Source: Haliea sp. (GTDB lineage Bacteria; Pseudomonadota; Gammaproteobacteria; Pseudomonadales; Halieaceae). From it: a stretch of 64,000 nucleotides of DNA. Shown here piece after piece: positions 28,318 to 35,469 of the stretch. Every line of letters starts with the position of its first letter. Position 1 is the stretch's first letter. The position numbers and the translations under genes were made by a program. Under the pieces are notes generated by a model, which ran no database searches, was not told the origin of the DNA, and saw only the letters and a program-made list of their open reading frames with translations. The stretch is taken from assembly GCA_016704305.1 (NCBI GenBank), contig JADJAL010000060.1, positions 1 to 64,000 on the forward strand, in the 5' to 3' direction.

Positions 28318-28330
28318 CCGCTAACCCTTT
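28318..28330. terminator. Right half of the terminator split by ISL3 insertion
   Basis: CCGCTAACCCTTT pairs perfectly with 25267-25279. It begins five bases beyond the CCA end of tRNA-Arg. Confidence 0.8.
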
Positions 28331-28335
28331 GAATG

Positions 28336-28383
28336 TGGCGCGCCCGGAGAGATTCGAACTCCCGACCAACTGGTTCGAAGCCA
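28336..28383 (-). repeat. Right attachment-site repeat within tRNA-Arg
   Basis: These 48 bases, identical to 19575-19622, run from the anticodon stem to the CCA end of the intact tRNA-Arg. Confidence 0.9.
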
Positions 28384-28412
28384 GTTACTCTATCCAGCTG
28401 AGCTACGGGCGC
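28336..28412 (-). tRNA. tRNA-Arg (anticodon TCG)
   Basis: The minus strand folds as a 77-base tRNA with CCA encoded. The acceptor stem pairs GCGCCCG with CGGGCGC, the D arm is AGCTCAGCTGGATAGAGT, the anticodon loop is CTTCGAA (TCG, reads CGA) and the T arm contains GTTCGAATC. It remains complete because the island re-created the 3' end on integration. The 3' 48 bases recur at 19575-19622. Confidence 0.95.
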
Positions 28413-28549
28413 GTGGAAGAACGGCGATTATATAGATTCCTGTGCCTGTAGGAAGCCCCGTCTGGCCGATATTGCGGCGAATCCGTGAAATTCCTCCTTT
28501 GGTGATTTAGTCGGGTATACTGTGCGGCATCTCAAGTCTGGTAACTACA

Positions 28550-29461
28550 GTGTCAGCCAACGAATCCAACAACGAGGCCATCATCGACGGTGGTTCGGTG
28601 CAAGGGAGTAGCCCCGACGGGCAACTCGCCGAGCAAGCAACTGCCGATGCCGCAGCCCTGCCGGTCGGCGCGCGGCACCAGCAAAGCGAAATGCCCTTCG
28701 CCGTGGTGATGGGCAAGACACTGACCGAGTTCCCCAAGGATTTGTACATCCCGCCCCAGGCGCTGGCGGTGTTTCTTGAAGCATTCGAGGGCCCGCTGGA
28801 CCTGCTGCTGTACCTGATCAAGCGCCAGAACCTGGATATCCTCGACATCGACGTGTCCCGTATTACCGAGCAGTACATGGAATACGTGGAACTGATGGAC
28901 GCGATGCAATTCGAACTGGCGGCGGAATACCTGCTGATGGCGGCGATGCTGGCGGAGATCAAGTCGCGCATGCTGCTGCCGCGCGCCAGCGCCGTGGAAG
29001 ACGACGAAGAAGACCCGCGCGCGCAGTTGATCCGGCGCCTGCAGGAGTATGAGCGTTTCAAGAAGGCGGCCGAAGATATTGAAGAACTGCCGCGCGTGGA
29101 GCGCGACACCTGGGTGGGCAGCGCAACGCCGCCGGAGTTGCATCGCGCGCGCCTCGACCCGCATGTGGAGATGCGGGAATTATTGTTGGCGATGAGCGAG
29201 GTGATGCGCCGCGCGGACATGTTCGCCAGCCACCATATCCAGCGCGAGGCGCTGTCGACGCGCGAGCGCATGAGCGAGGTGCTGGAGCGCCTGGCGGGTC
29301 GTCAGTTCGTACCCTTCGTTTCGCTGTTCAAGGTGTCCGAGGGACGCCTTGGCGTCGTGGTGACGTTCCTGGCGATCATGGAATTAATCAAGGAATCACT
29401 GGTGGAAATCGTGCAGACCGAGATGTTTGGCCCGATCCACGTCAAGGCAAGGTCGGAGTAG
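28550..29461 (+). CDS. scpA: Segregation and condensation protein A
   Basis: A 303-residue kleisin subunit of the SMC-ScpAB condensin that organises and separates chromosomes. After about 70 variable residues come FLEAFEGPLDLLLYLIKRQN, LDILDIDVSRITEQYMEYVE and AAEYLLMAAMLAEIKSRMLL, the conserved SMC-neck-binding part. A linker follows, then the winged-helix end VVTFLAIMELIKESLVEIVQ. The start is GTG 28550, with a TATACT hexamer 30 bases upstream. It is followed one base later by scpB, so the two are translated together. Confidence 0.95.
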   Translation: MSANESNNEAIIDGGSVQGSSPDGQLAEQATADAAALPVGARHQQSEMPFAVVMGKTLTEFPKDLYIPPQALAVFLEAFEGPLDLLLYLIKRQNLDILDIDVSRITEQYMEYVELMDAMQFELAAEYLLMAAMLAEIKSRMLLPRASAVEDDEEDPRAQLIRRLQEYERFKKAAEDIEELPRVERDTWVGSATPPELHRARLDPHVEMRELLLAMSEVMRRADMFASHHIQREALSTRERMSEVLERLAGRQFVPFVSLFKVSEGRLGVVVTFLAIMELIKESLVEIVQTEMFGPIHVKARSE

Positions 29462-29462
29462 T

Positions 29463-30374
29463 ATGTCGGACATCGGTTTGGTGCAAATTATCGAGGGCGC
29501 GTTGCTGGCTGCCGGCAGGCCACTGACAGTGGCGCAACTGGCGGAACTGTTTGAAGAGCACGAACGCCCGGAGACCGCGGCGATTCGCGCGGCGCTCGAT
29601 GAGGCCGCCGCGCGCTGCGACGGTCGCGGGTTTGAACTGCAGGAAGTGGCCAGCGGTTTTCGCTACCAGGTGCGCCAGTCGCTGAGTCCCTGGGTTGGGC
29701 GCCTGTGGCACGAGCGCCCGCAAAAGTATTCCCGCGCGCTGTTGGAAACGCTTGCGCTGGTCGCCTATCGGCAGCCGATCACGCGCGGCGAGATCGAGGA
29801 GATTCGCGGCGTTGCCGTCAGCACCAACATCATCAAAACGCTGCACGAGCGCGAATGGATACGGGTGGTGGGGCACCGCGATGTGCCGGGCCGGCCCTCC
29901 ATGTATGCCACCACGCGCCAGTTCCTGGACTACTTTAACCTGAAGACGCTCGATCAATTGCCCGCGCTGGCGGAAATTCGCGACCTGGAGACGCTCAATG
30001 CGGAGCTGGGGTTCAGCGATCCAATGCCGGATGAGGCAGATTCGGCAGCGCACGGCCCCGGATTGACTGTGGTCGGTGGTACGGAGCACACGCCATCACA
30101 GCTCGAGGATGCGCAGCCTCCGGTGACGCTGGCAGAGGCGGCGGACGATCTTGAAGCGCGCGCGGCGCAATTGCACGATGGCGAGATCGCCGCCCTTGAA
30201 GACGAGGATGATTTCGGGTCGGAGTCGGATGACTTTGCCGAAGCGGGTGCCTTTGTCGCATCCGATGAGTCGGATGGCTTCCCGGAAGCAGATGACGCCT
30301 CGGAGCCTGATGACGCTTCAGAGGTAGATGACTATGCGGACCATGCTGCGTCCAAACCCGAATCACAGATCTGA
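29463..30374 (+). CDS. scpB: Segregation and condensation protein B
   Basis: A 303-residue partner of ScpA, with tandem winged-helix domains: IGLVQIIEGALLAAGRPLTV at the N-terminus, and ALLETLALVAYRQPITRGEI followed by IRGVAVSTNIIKTLHEREWI in the second. Residues after about 185 form a long acidic, low-complexity tail rich in Asp, Glu, Ser and Ala (for example EDEDDFGSESDDFAEAG). ScpB proteins are usually near 180-200 residues, so the tail is an extension. The ATG at 29463 follows the scpA stop directly. Confidence 0.95.
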   Translation: MSDIGLVQIIEGALLAAGRPLTVAQLAELFEEHERPETAAIRAALDEAAARCDGRGFELQEVASGFRYQVRQSLSPWVGRLWHERPQKYSRALLETLALVAYRQPITRGEIEEIRGVAVSTNIIKTLHEREWIRVVGHRDVPGRPSMYATTRQFLDYFNLKTLDQLPALAEIRDLETLNAELGFSDPMPDEADSAAHGPGLTVVGGTEHTPSQLEDAQPPVTLAEAADDLEARAAQLHDGEIAALEDEDDFGSESDDFAEAGAFVASDESDGFPEADDASEPDDASEVDDYADHAASKPESQI

Positions 30375-30380
30375 CCTGAT

Positions 30381-31301
30381 ATGACGAAAAAGTCCCAGAG
30401 GGACGCACCCACCTTGCAGGCAAAGCTACCTGTAGACAGGGACGCCAAACCCGCAGCAGCCAAAGCACGGCTGACCGGCTCCAGCACGGATGAAAAACTG
30501 CAGAAGGTGCTGGCGCGCGCCGGCCTCGGCTCGCGCCGGGAAATGGAGCGCTGGATAGAGGCCGGCCGTATAGCTGTCAACGGCAAGCCTGCGCATCTCG
30601 GTGATCGCGTGCAGCCGCGCGACCGCGTGGCTGTCGATGGACGTGCGCTGGAGATTGCGCCGGCGCAGGAAGCGCGCTGTATTCTTTACCACAAGCCGCA
30701 AGGCGAGGTCTGCTCTCGCAGTGATCCAGAGGGTCGCCGCACGGTCTTCGAGCGTTTGCCCAACCTGAAAGCGGGCCGCTGGATCTCGATCGGGCGGCTG
30801 GATTTCAACACTTCTGGACTGCTGCTGTTTACCACCGATGGCGAGTTGGCCAACGCGTTGATGCATCCATCCTCCAATATCGAGCGCGAGTACATGGTGC
30901 GCGTGATGGGCGATGTAAAGGACGAGATGCTGCAGCGCATGCTGGAAGGCGTGATGCTCGAGGATGGCATGGCGCGCTTTACCGACATCCAACAGATTGG
31001 CAAGGGCGGCATCAACACCTGGTTCTGCGTGGTGCTGATGGAAGGCCGCAATCGCGAAGTGCGCCGGTTGTGGGAATCCCAGGGCCTGACGGTGTCGCGC
31101 CTCAAGCGCGTGCGCTACGGCGAGGTATTTATTCCCTCCAAGGTGAAACAGGGCCAGTGGGTCGAGCTGGAGCGCCCGGAGGTCAAATCACTGTACCGCA
31201 TGGCGAGCCTGGCGCCGAAAGAGCTCGTGCGCAACACAGTAAAAGAGCGCGAGGTCATGGAGCGCCAGTTTGGCAAGCGGCACGCGCGGTGCGGCGAGTA
31301 G
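30381..31301 (+). CDS. rluB: 23S rRNA pseudouridine(2605) synthase RluB
   Basis: A 306-residue RsuA/RluB-type enzyme that converts U2605 of 23S rRNA to pseudouridine. A basic N-terminal stretch is followed by an S4 RNA-binding domain (EKLQKVLARAGLGSRREMER), CILYHKPQGEVCSRSDPEGR, and the catalytic motif GRLDFNTSGLLLFTTDGELA with its Asp. EGRNREVRRLWESQGLTVSR follows near the end. It lies 6 bases after scpB, the usual scpA-scpB-rluB order. A 16-base palindrome follows at 31317. Confidence 0.93.
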   Translation: MTKKSQRDAPTLQAKLPVDRDAKPAAAKARLTGSSTDEKLQKVLARAGLGSRREMERWIEAGRIAVNGKPAHLGDRVQPRDRVAVDGRALEIAPAQEARCILYHKPQGEVCSRSDPEGRRTVFERLPNLKAGRWISIGRLDFNTSGLLLFTTDGELANALMHPSSNIEREYMVRVMGDVKDEMLQRMLEGVMLEDGMARFTDIQQIGKGGINTWFCVVLMEGRNREVRRLWESQGLTVSRLKRVRYGEVFIPSKVKQGQWVELERPEVKSLYRMASLAPKELVRNTVKEREVMERQFGKRHARCGE

Positions 31302-31316
31302 AGGCGCGGCGAAGAA

Positions 31317-31332
31317 GCGCGGTCGACCGCGC
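31317..31332. terminator. GC-rich palindrome after rluB, possible terminator
   Basis: GCGCGGTCGACCGCGC is a perfect 16-base palindrome 15 bases past the rluB stop. No T-run follows, so it would be a weak or Rho-assisted terminator. Confidence 0.3.
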
Positions 31333-31400
31333 GACTAGTTTGACACTCCTAGACGTCGCTAAACCGAACGGCACAAACATAAGCTGAAAAGTAGTACATA

Positions 31401-31513
31401 GGCGTCAAATCGAGCAGAGCTTGACGGGACCGTCTGAGGCCATGGATGGCCGAAGCGAGCCTACATGGACGTATTTACGGCGTGTCCCGACAAGCTCTGC
31501 TCGGTTTGGCGCC
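31401..31513. repeat. Large palindromic element (MITE/REP-like)
   Basis: The arms 31401-31430 and 31484-31513 are inverted and match at 27 of 30 bases around GAGCAGAGCTTG and CAAGCTCTGCTC. The 53-base centre holds a second palindrome, GGCCATGGATGGCC. No coding sequence is seen. It fills the gap between the convergent rluB and yciK genes and could act as a bidirectional transcription block or a small repeated element. Confidence 0.75.
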
Positions 31514-31544
31514 GGTCTAGCAACTTAAGTAAGTGCGTTTCACG

Positions 31545-32303
31545 CTAGCGCGCGTCAAACGCCTTGCCGGTGATCCCGGCACTGTCATTCCCCATCAGGT
31601 AAAGATACGCCGGCATGATGTCCTGTGGTGATGGATTGTTCGTGGGCGTTTCGGCCGGATACGCCGCCCGGCGCATGGCCGTGTTGGTGCCGCGCGGATT
31701 GAGGCTGTTGACGCGAATATTGGACGTGTTCTGCAACTCGTCCGCCAGCACCTGCATGAAACCTTCGGTGGCGAATTTGGACACCGCGTAGGCGCCCCAG
31801 TAGGCCTTGCCGACACGCCCAACGCCGGAAGAGGTCAATATGATGGATGCGCCCGGCGCCTGCTGCAGCAGCGGCAACAGGTAGCGGGTCAGCAGGAATT
31901 GCGCGTTGACATTGACCTGCATCACGGTGCTCCAGCTCTTGTAACCCGCATCCGCGATCGGGCGGCGCTCGCCGAGCAGTGCGGCGTTGTGCAGGATGCC
32001 ATGCAGGGAGGGCAGTTCTTCAGCGAGGCTGGCCGCGAGCGTCGCGTAATTGTCTTCGGCGGCAGTGGCGAGATCCAGTTCGATAATGCCGGGTTTGGCC
32101 CCGCCGGCGGCTTCGATTTCGTCGTACACCGCCTCCAGCTTGCTTTCCGTCCGCCCCAGCAATAACACGGTCGCGCCGTGGCGGGCATAGCTGAGCGCCG
32201 CCGCGCGGCCGATGCCATCGCCGGCGCCGGTCACCAGTATGGACTTGCCAGCCAGCAGATCAGCGCGCGGGCGGTAGTTGTCGGGAATCAAAAGGGCGGT
32301 CAT
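31545..32303 (-). CDS. yciK: YciK-family SDR oxidoreductase
   Basis: A 252-residue short-chain dehydrogenase with SILVTGAGDGIGRAAALSYA (Rossmann motif), LHGILHNAALLGERRPIADA, IILTSSGVGRVGKAYWGAYA and the catalytic YAVSK. The ATG overlaps the mupP stop as ATGA, so the two are co-translated. The gene sits in the ubiG-mupP-yciK group known from Pseudomonas. The substrate of YciK is not established. Confidence 0.88.
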   Translation of the reverse strand: MTALLIPDNYRPRADLLAGKSILVTGAGDGIGRAAALSYARHGATVLLLGRTESKLEAVYDEIEAAGGAKPGIIELDLATAAEDNYATLAASLAEELPSLHGILHNAALLGERRPIADAGYKSWSTVMQVNVNAQFLLTRYLLPLLQQAPGASIILTSSGVGRVGKAYWGAYAVSKFATEGFMQVLADELQNTSNIRVNSLNPRGTNTAMRRAAYPAETPTNNPSPQDIMPAYLYLMGNDSAGITGKAFDAR

Positions 32304-33004
32304 GCGATGTCCTGTAACGGCGTGTGCAGAATCAGTTCCAGCAGGTCGGTGCTGCGCTGGGCCTGCGCATTGGCGCCCCAGCGCAACGGATCGTCGCCCG
32401 CTTCGATATAGCCGTAGCTGGCCGCGATGGTATACATGCCGGCGCGCCGCCCCGCTTCGATGTCGCGCAGGTGGTCGCCGACGTAGATCGCCTCGTGCGG
32501 CGCGCAGCCCAGGTCGCGGCAGTTGCGGTACAGCGATTCCGGATGGGGTTTGCGGTTGCCGATATCGTCCGGGCAGACCACGCTCCCGGGCGGCGGTTGC
32601 AGGTCCAGTTTCGCCAGCAGCGGCGCCGTGAACGCGCGCGGCTTGTTCGTGGAAATGCCCCAGGCAATACCCTGTGCCTGCAATTGTTCCAGCAGCGCGA
32701 CGATGCCGGGGTAGGGCGTGGCGAGCGTGCCCAGTACTTCGCTGTACAGTTCCAGCAGGCGCAGGCGGTTCTGCTCGAATTCCGCTGCATCCTCGGGCAT
32801 GTCCAGGCCCAGGCTGACCAGCGCGCGTGCGCCATTGGATACCGAGGCGCGGATGCGCGCCGGGTCCATCGGCCCTCGTCCATGCTCCGCGCGCAGCGCC
32901 TGCACCACCGGCACGAATTCATCGGCGGTGTCGACCAGTGTGCCATCGAGGTCAAAGATGACGGCGCGCAGTGTTTTCGGGAAGGCGGTTCGTGCAGTTG
33001 TCAT
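32300..33004 (-). CDS. mupP: HAD phosphatase MupP/Gph (N-acetylmuramic acid 6-phosphate phosphatase)
   Basis: A 234-residue HAD-family phosphatase. Motif I is VIFDLDGTLVDTADEF with the nucleophilic Asp, motif II ISTNKPRAFT, and motifs III/IV DIGNRKPHPESLYR and YVGDHLRDIEAGRRAG. The sequence resembles phosphoglycolate phosphatases, but the context ubiG-mupP-yciK is that of Pseudomonas MupP, which dephosphorylates MurNAc-6-P during cell-wall recycling. Function as MupP is therefore inferred mainly from gene order. It overlaps yciK by four bases. Confidence 0.85.
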   Translation of the reverse strand: MTTARTAFPKTLRAVIFDLDGTLVDTADEFVPVVQALRAEHGRGPMDPARIRASVSNGARALVSLGLDMPEDAAEFEQNRLRLLELYSEVLGTLATPYPGIVALLEQLQAQGIAWGISTNKPRAFTAPLLAKLDLQPPPGSVVCPDDIGNRKPHPESLYRNCRDLGCAPHEAIYVGDHLRDIEAGRRAGMYTIAASYGYIEAGDDPLRWGANAQAQRSTDLLELILHTPLQDIA

Positions 33005-33059
33005 AGAGGGTATTTCATAAAGGGTGCGTCAATCGGGACGTGTTTTCGGTGGTAAGTCA

Positions 33060-33770
33060 TCAGGCCGGTTTCACCGCGTGCACCATGTAGTTCACGCTGA
33101 CGTCGGCGTCGTTCAGTTTGTAGCGCCTGGTGAGCGGGTTGTAGGTCAGCCCGGTCATGCGCTGCAGCACCAGTCCCGCGTCGCGCATCCAGGCGGCCAA
33201 TTCAGAGGGCTTGATAAATTTTGCATAGTCGTGGGTGCCGGCCGGCAGCAGCTGCAGGATGTGCTCGGCACCGACAATCGCGAACGCAAACGCCTTCGGG
33301 TTGCGGTTGATGGTGGAAAAGTAGAGGGCGCCACCCGGCTTTGCCAGTGCGGCGCAGGCGGCGATGACGGCGCCCGGGTCCGGCACATGTTCCAGCATCT
33401 CAAGGCAGCAGACGACGTCGTACACCGCGCCTTCCTCCTCGGCCAGCTGTTCGGCGGTGGCCTGGCGATAATCGACCTCGACGCCGGATTCGAGTTGGTG
33501 CAGTTGCGCCACTGACAGCGGCGCCTCGCCCATGTCGATACCGGTGACGCGGGCGCCGCGCTGCGCCATTGCTTCGGCCAGGATGCCGCCGCCACACCCG
33601 ACATCCACCAGGCGTTTGCCCGCGACCGGCGAGTGTTCGTCTATGTAATTGGCGCGCAGTGGATTGATATCGTGCAGCGGCTTGAATTCGCTGTTGCGAT
33701 CCCACCAGCGCGAGGCGAGCGCCTCGAATTTGGCGATTTCCTGTGGGTCTACATTCAAGCGGTTGCTCAT
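33060..33770 (-). CDS. ubiG: Ubiquinone biosynthesis O-methyltransferase UbiG
   Basis: A 236-residue SAM-dependent enzyme that performs both O-methylations of ubiquinone synthesis. Typical segments are EIAKFEALASRWWDRNSEFK, PLHDINPLRANYIDEH, motif I RLVDVGCGGGILAEAMAQRG, CCLEMLEHVPDPGAVIAACA and FSTINRNPKAFAFAIVGAEH. I took ATG 33770 (MSNRLNVDPQEIAKFEAL), which overlaps the stop of the hydrolase gene as ATGA. It is the second gene of a four-gene operon. Confidence 0.95.
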   Translation of the reverse strand: MSNRLNVDPQEIAKFEALASRWWDRNSEFKPLHDINPLRANYIDEHSPVAGKRLVDVGCGGGILAEAMAQRGARVTGIDMGEAPLSVAQLHQLESGVEVDYRQATAEQLAEEEGAVYDVVCCLEMLEHVPDPGAVIAACAALAKPGGALYFSTINRNPKAFAFAIVGAEHILQLLPAGTHDYAKFIKPSELAAWMRDAGLVLQRMTGLTYNPLTRRYKLNDADVSVNYMVHAVKPA

Positions 33771-35107
33771 AGCGTAACACCCGGTGTGTGCGCGATGCGC
33801 TGTTGCCATTGATTGGTACGCACGGCCAGCGCCTGCAGGTCGATGTGCGTGAGCTCGCGGTCTGCCATCACCGCCGCGCCGGCGATCCAGCTGTGGCTGA
33901 CCTGGCTGCCGTTGCAGGCGTAGACCAGTTGCGACAGCGGGTGGTAGAGCGGCTGTGTCTCGGGGCCGCGCAGGTCCACCGCGATCAGGTCGGCCTGCTT
34001 GCCCACCTCCAGGCTGCCGATGCGGTCTTCCAGTCCCAGCGCCCGTGCGCCATTGATGGTGGCCATCGCCAGCGCGTCGGCAGCCGGCAGTGCCGAGGCA
34101 TCGTGCGCGTGGAGCTTGGCCAGCAGCGCGGCGGCCTGCATCTCGCCAAACAGGTTGAGGTCATTGTTGCTGGCGGCGCTGTCCGTGCCCAGCGCCACAT
34201 TCACGCCTTGCGCCCGCAGTGCGCCCACCCGGCAGGTGCCGGATGCCAGCTTCATGTTGGATTGCGGGCAGTGCACCACGTGGGCGCCGGTGGCCGCCAG
34301 AAGGGCGATGTCCTGGTCGCCCAGGTCCGTCATATGCACGCACTGGGTGCGCGGGCCGAGCAGGCCGAGGCGGTTAAGCATGTCCAGCGGGCGTTCACCG
34401 CATTGCTCGACCGCCATCAGCACCTCGCCCGCCGTCTCGTGCAGGTGGATGTGCACGGGCGCATCCAGTTCGGCCGCGAGTGTCGCAATCCTGGCCAGGT
34501 TGGCTTCGCACACGGTGTAAGGCGCGTGCGGCCCGAACACCACGGTAACCAGCGCGCTGTGCTTGAAGTCATCGCGCAGCGCCAGGCCCTTGCGAATGTA
34601 ATCATCCGCGTCCTGCCCCCAGGCCGTGGGGAAATCGAATATCGGGAACGTGATCTGGCAGCGCATGCCCAGGCGCTGGGCGGTTGCGGCGCAGGCATTG
34701 GGAAAGAAATACATATCGCTGAAGGTGGTGGTACCGGCGCGCAGCATCTCGGCGATGGCCAGTTCGGTGCCATCGCGCACAAACTCCTCGCTGACATGGG
34801 CCCGTTCCGCCGGCCAGATGTGTTGTTCCAGCCAGGGCATCAGCGGTTGGTCGTCGGCAAAGCCGCGCAACAGGCTCATCGCGGCGTGGCCGTGGCAGTT
34901 GATCAAGCCCGGCAACAGCACGTGGCCGGGCAATTCCAGGACATTCTGCGCTTCAATGGCCTGCGCCTCCGCGCGCGGCAACAGCGCGGTAATGCGCTCC
35001 CCGGTCAGGGCAATGCTGTGGTTTTCCAGCACGACGCCATGGGGAACCACCGGTACTATCCAGCCGGCGTGGATCAACGTGTCGGCAGTGTTTGGTGGTG
35101 ATGTCAT
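33767..35107 (-). CDS. TRZ/ATZ family amidohydrolase (5'-methylthioadenosine/S-adenosylhomocysteine deaminase-like)
   Basis: A 446-residue metal-dependent hydrolase of the amidohydrolase superfamily. Metal ligands appear in GLINCHGHAAMSLLRGFADD (HxH), APVHIHLHETAGEV and ALGTDSAASNNDLNLFGEMQ (Asp). Close relatives deaminate methylthioadenosine, SAH or similar purines. The ATG at 35107 (MTSPPNTADTLIHAGW) was chosen over an upstream start that adds 59 unrelated residues. It is divergent from gyrA and first in the operon with ubiG, mupP and yciK, as in Pseudomonas. Confidence 0.88.
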   Translation of the reverse strand: MTSPPNTADTLIHAGWIVPVVPHGVVLENHSIALTGERITALLPRAEAQAIEAQNVLELPGHVLLPGLINCHGHAAMSLLRGFADDQPLMPWLEQHIWPAERAHVSEEFVRDGTELAIAEMLRAGTTTFSDMYFFPNACAATAQRLGMRCQITFPIFDFPTAWGQDADDYIRKGLALRDDFKHSALVTVVFGPHAPYTVCEANLARIATLAAELDAPVHIHLHETAGEVLMAVEQCGERPLDMLNRLGLLGPRTQCVHMTDLGDQDIALLAATGAHVVHCPQSNMKLASGTCRVGALRAQGVNVALGTDSAASNNDLNLFGEMQAAALLAKLHAHDASALPAADALAMATINGARALGLEDRIGSLEVGKQADLIAVDLRGPETQPLYHPLSQLVYACNGSQVSHSWIAGAAVMADRELTHIDLQALAVRTNQWQQRIAHTPGVTL

Positions 35108-35290
35108 GCGGCTTTTCCCCTGTCTACCGGCGTCCCCCGGTGCATATGCATGTGCTTCTGTCCGCGCTTCTGTTTGTGGTGGTACGTCCGCGCCAGCCCC
35201 CGGTGCGACCCGATTGCGCGACGCGGCGCGAAAGTATAACCACAAATGGGGCAGCACTACCCTAACGGCGTCGATTTTCTGCAAAAACGT

Positions 35291-35319
35291 GGCGATAAGG
35301 GCGCGCTTTCCCGTATAAT
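35291..35319 (+). promoter_or_regulatory. Candidate gyrA promoter
   Basis: A perfect TATAAT lies at 35314-35319, 150 bases before the gyrA ATG. The -35 region is poor. The 362-base gap between the divergent hydrolase and gyrA holds no gene; no other clear signal was found in it. Confidence 0.4.
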
Positions 35320-35469
35320 CGGCGGTTTGATTTCGGGGGCTCCAGCCGCCGGTTTTGTCGGTTTAGGTCGCTGCGGTTCGCTGCAAAAAAAGTCCCTGTA
35401 TAAGACGCAGTGTTTGTCCTTAAGTTACGCCGAAGATACGTTCGCAGCCAGTCAAGGAAGTCGCAGTAC

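Larger units (their letters stand above)
19623..28335. mobile_element. Integrative genomic island inserted at tRNA-Arg(TCG)
   Basis: About 8.7 kb lies between two exact 48-bp repeats, one being the end of an intact tRNA-Arg gene. The island carries a tyrosine integrase (24128-25162) with an excisionase-like gene next to the tRNA-proximal end. It also has decayed membrane-protein genes, transposase and integrase remnants, and a nested ISL3/IS1182 pair. Without the nested IS elements it would be about 5.7 kb. No conjugation or phage structural genes were seen, so it is probably a decaying, once-mobilisable island. The integrase tail is frameshifted, so present mobility is doubtful. Confidence 0.85.

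Noticed and set aside
25267..28330. Inverted repeat of 13 bases as terminal repeats of a composite transposon
   Set aside because: The arms lie outside the 8-bp target duplication and close up to a perfect hairpin, so they are a split terminator and not transposon ends.
33788..35101. 437-residue plus-strand reading over the amidohydrolase gene
   Set aside because: It is a mirror reading; the minus strand has the metal-binding motifs and operon overlaps.
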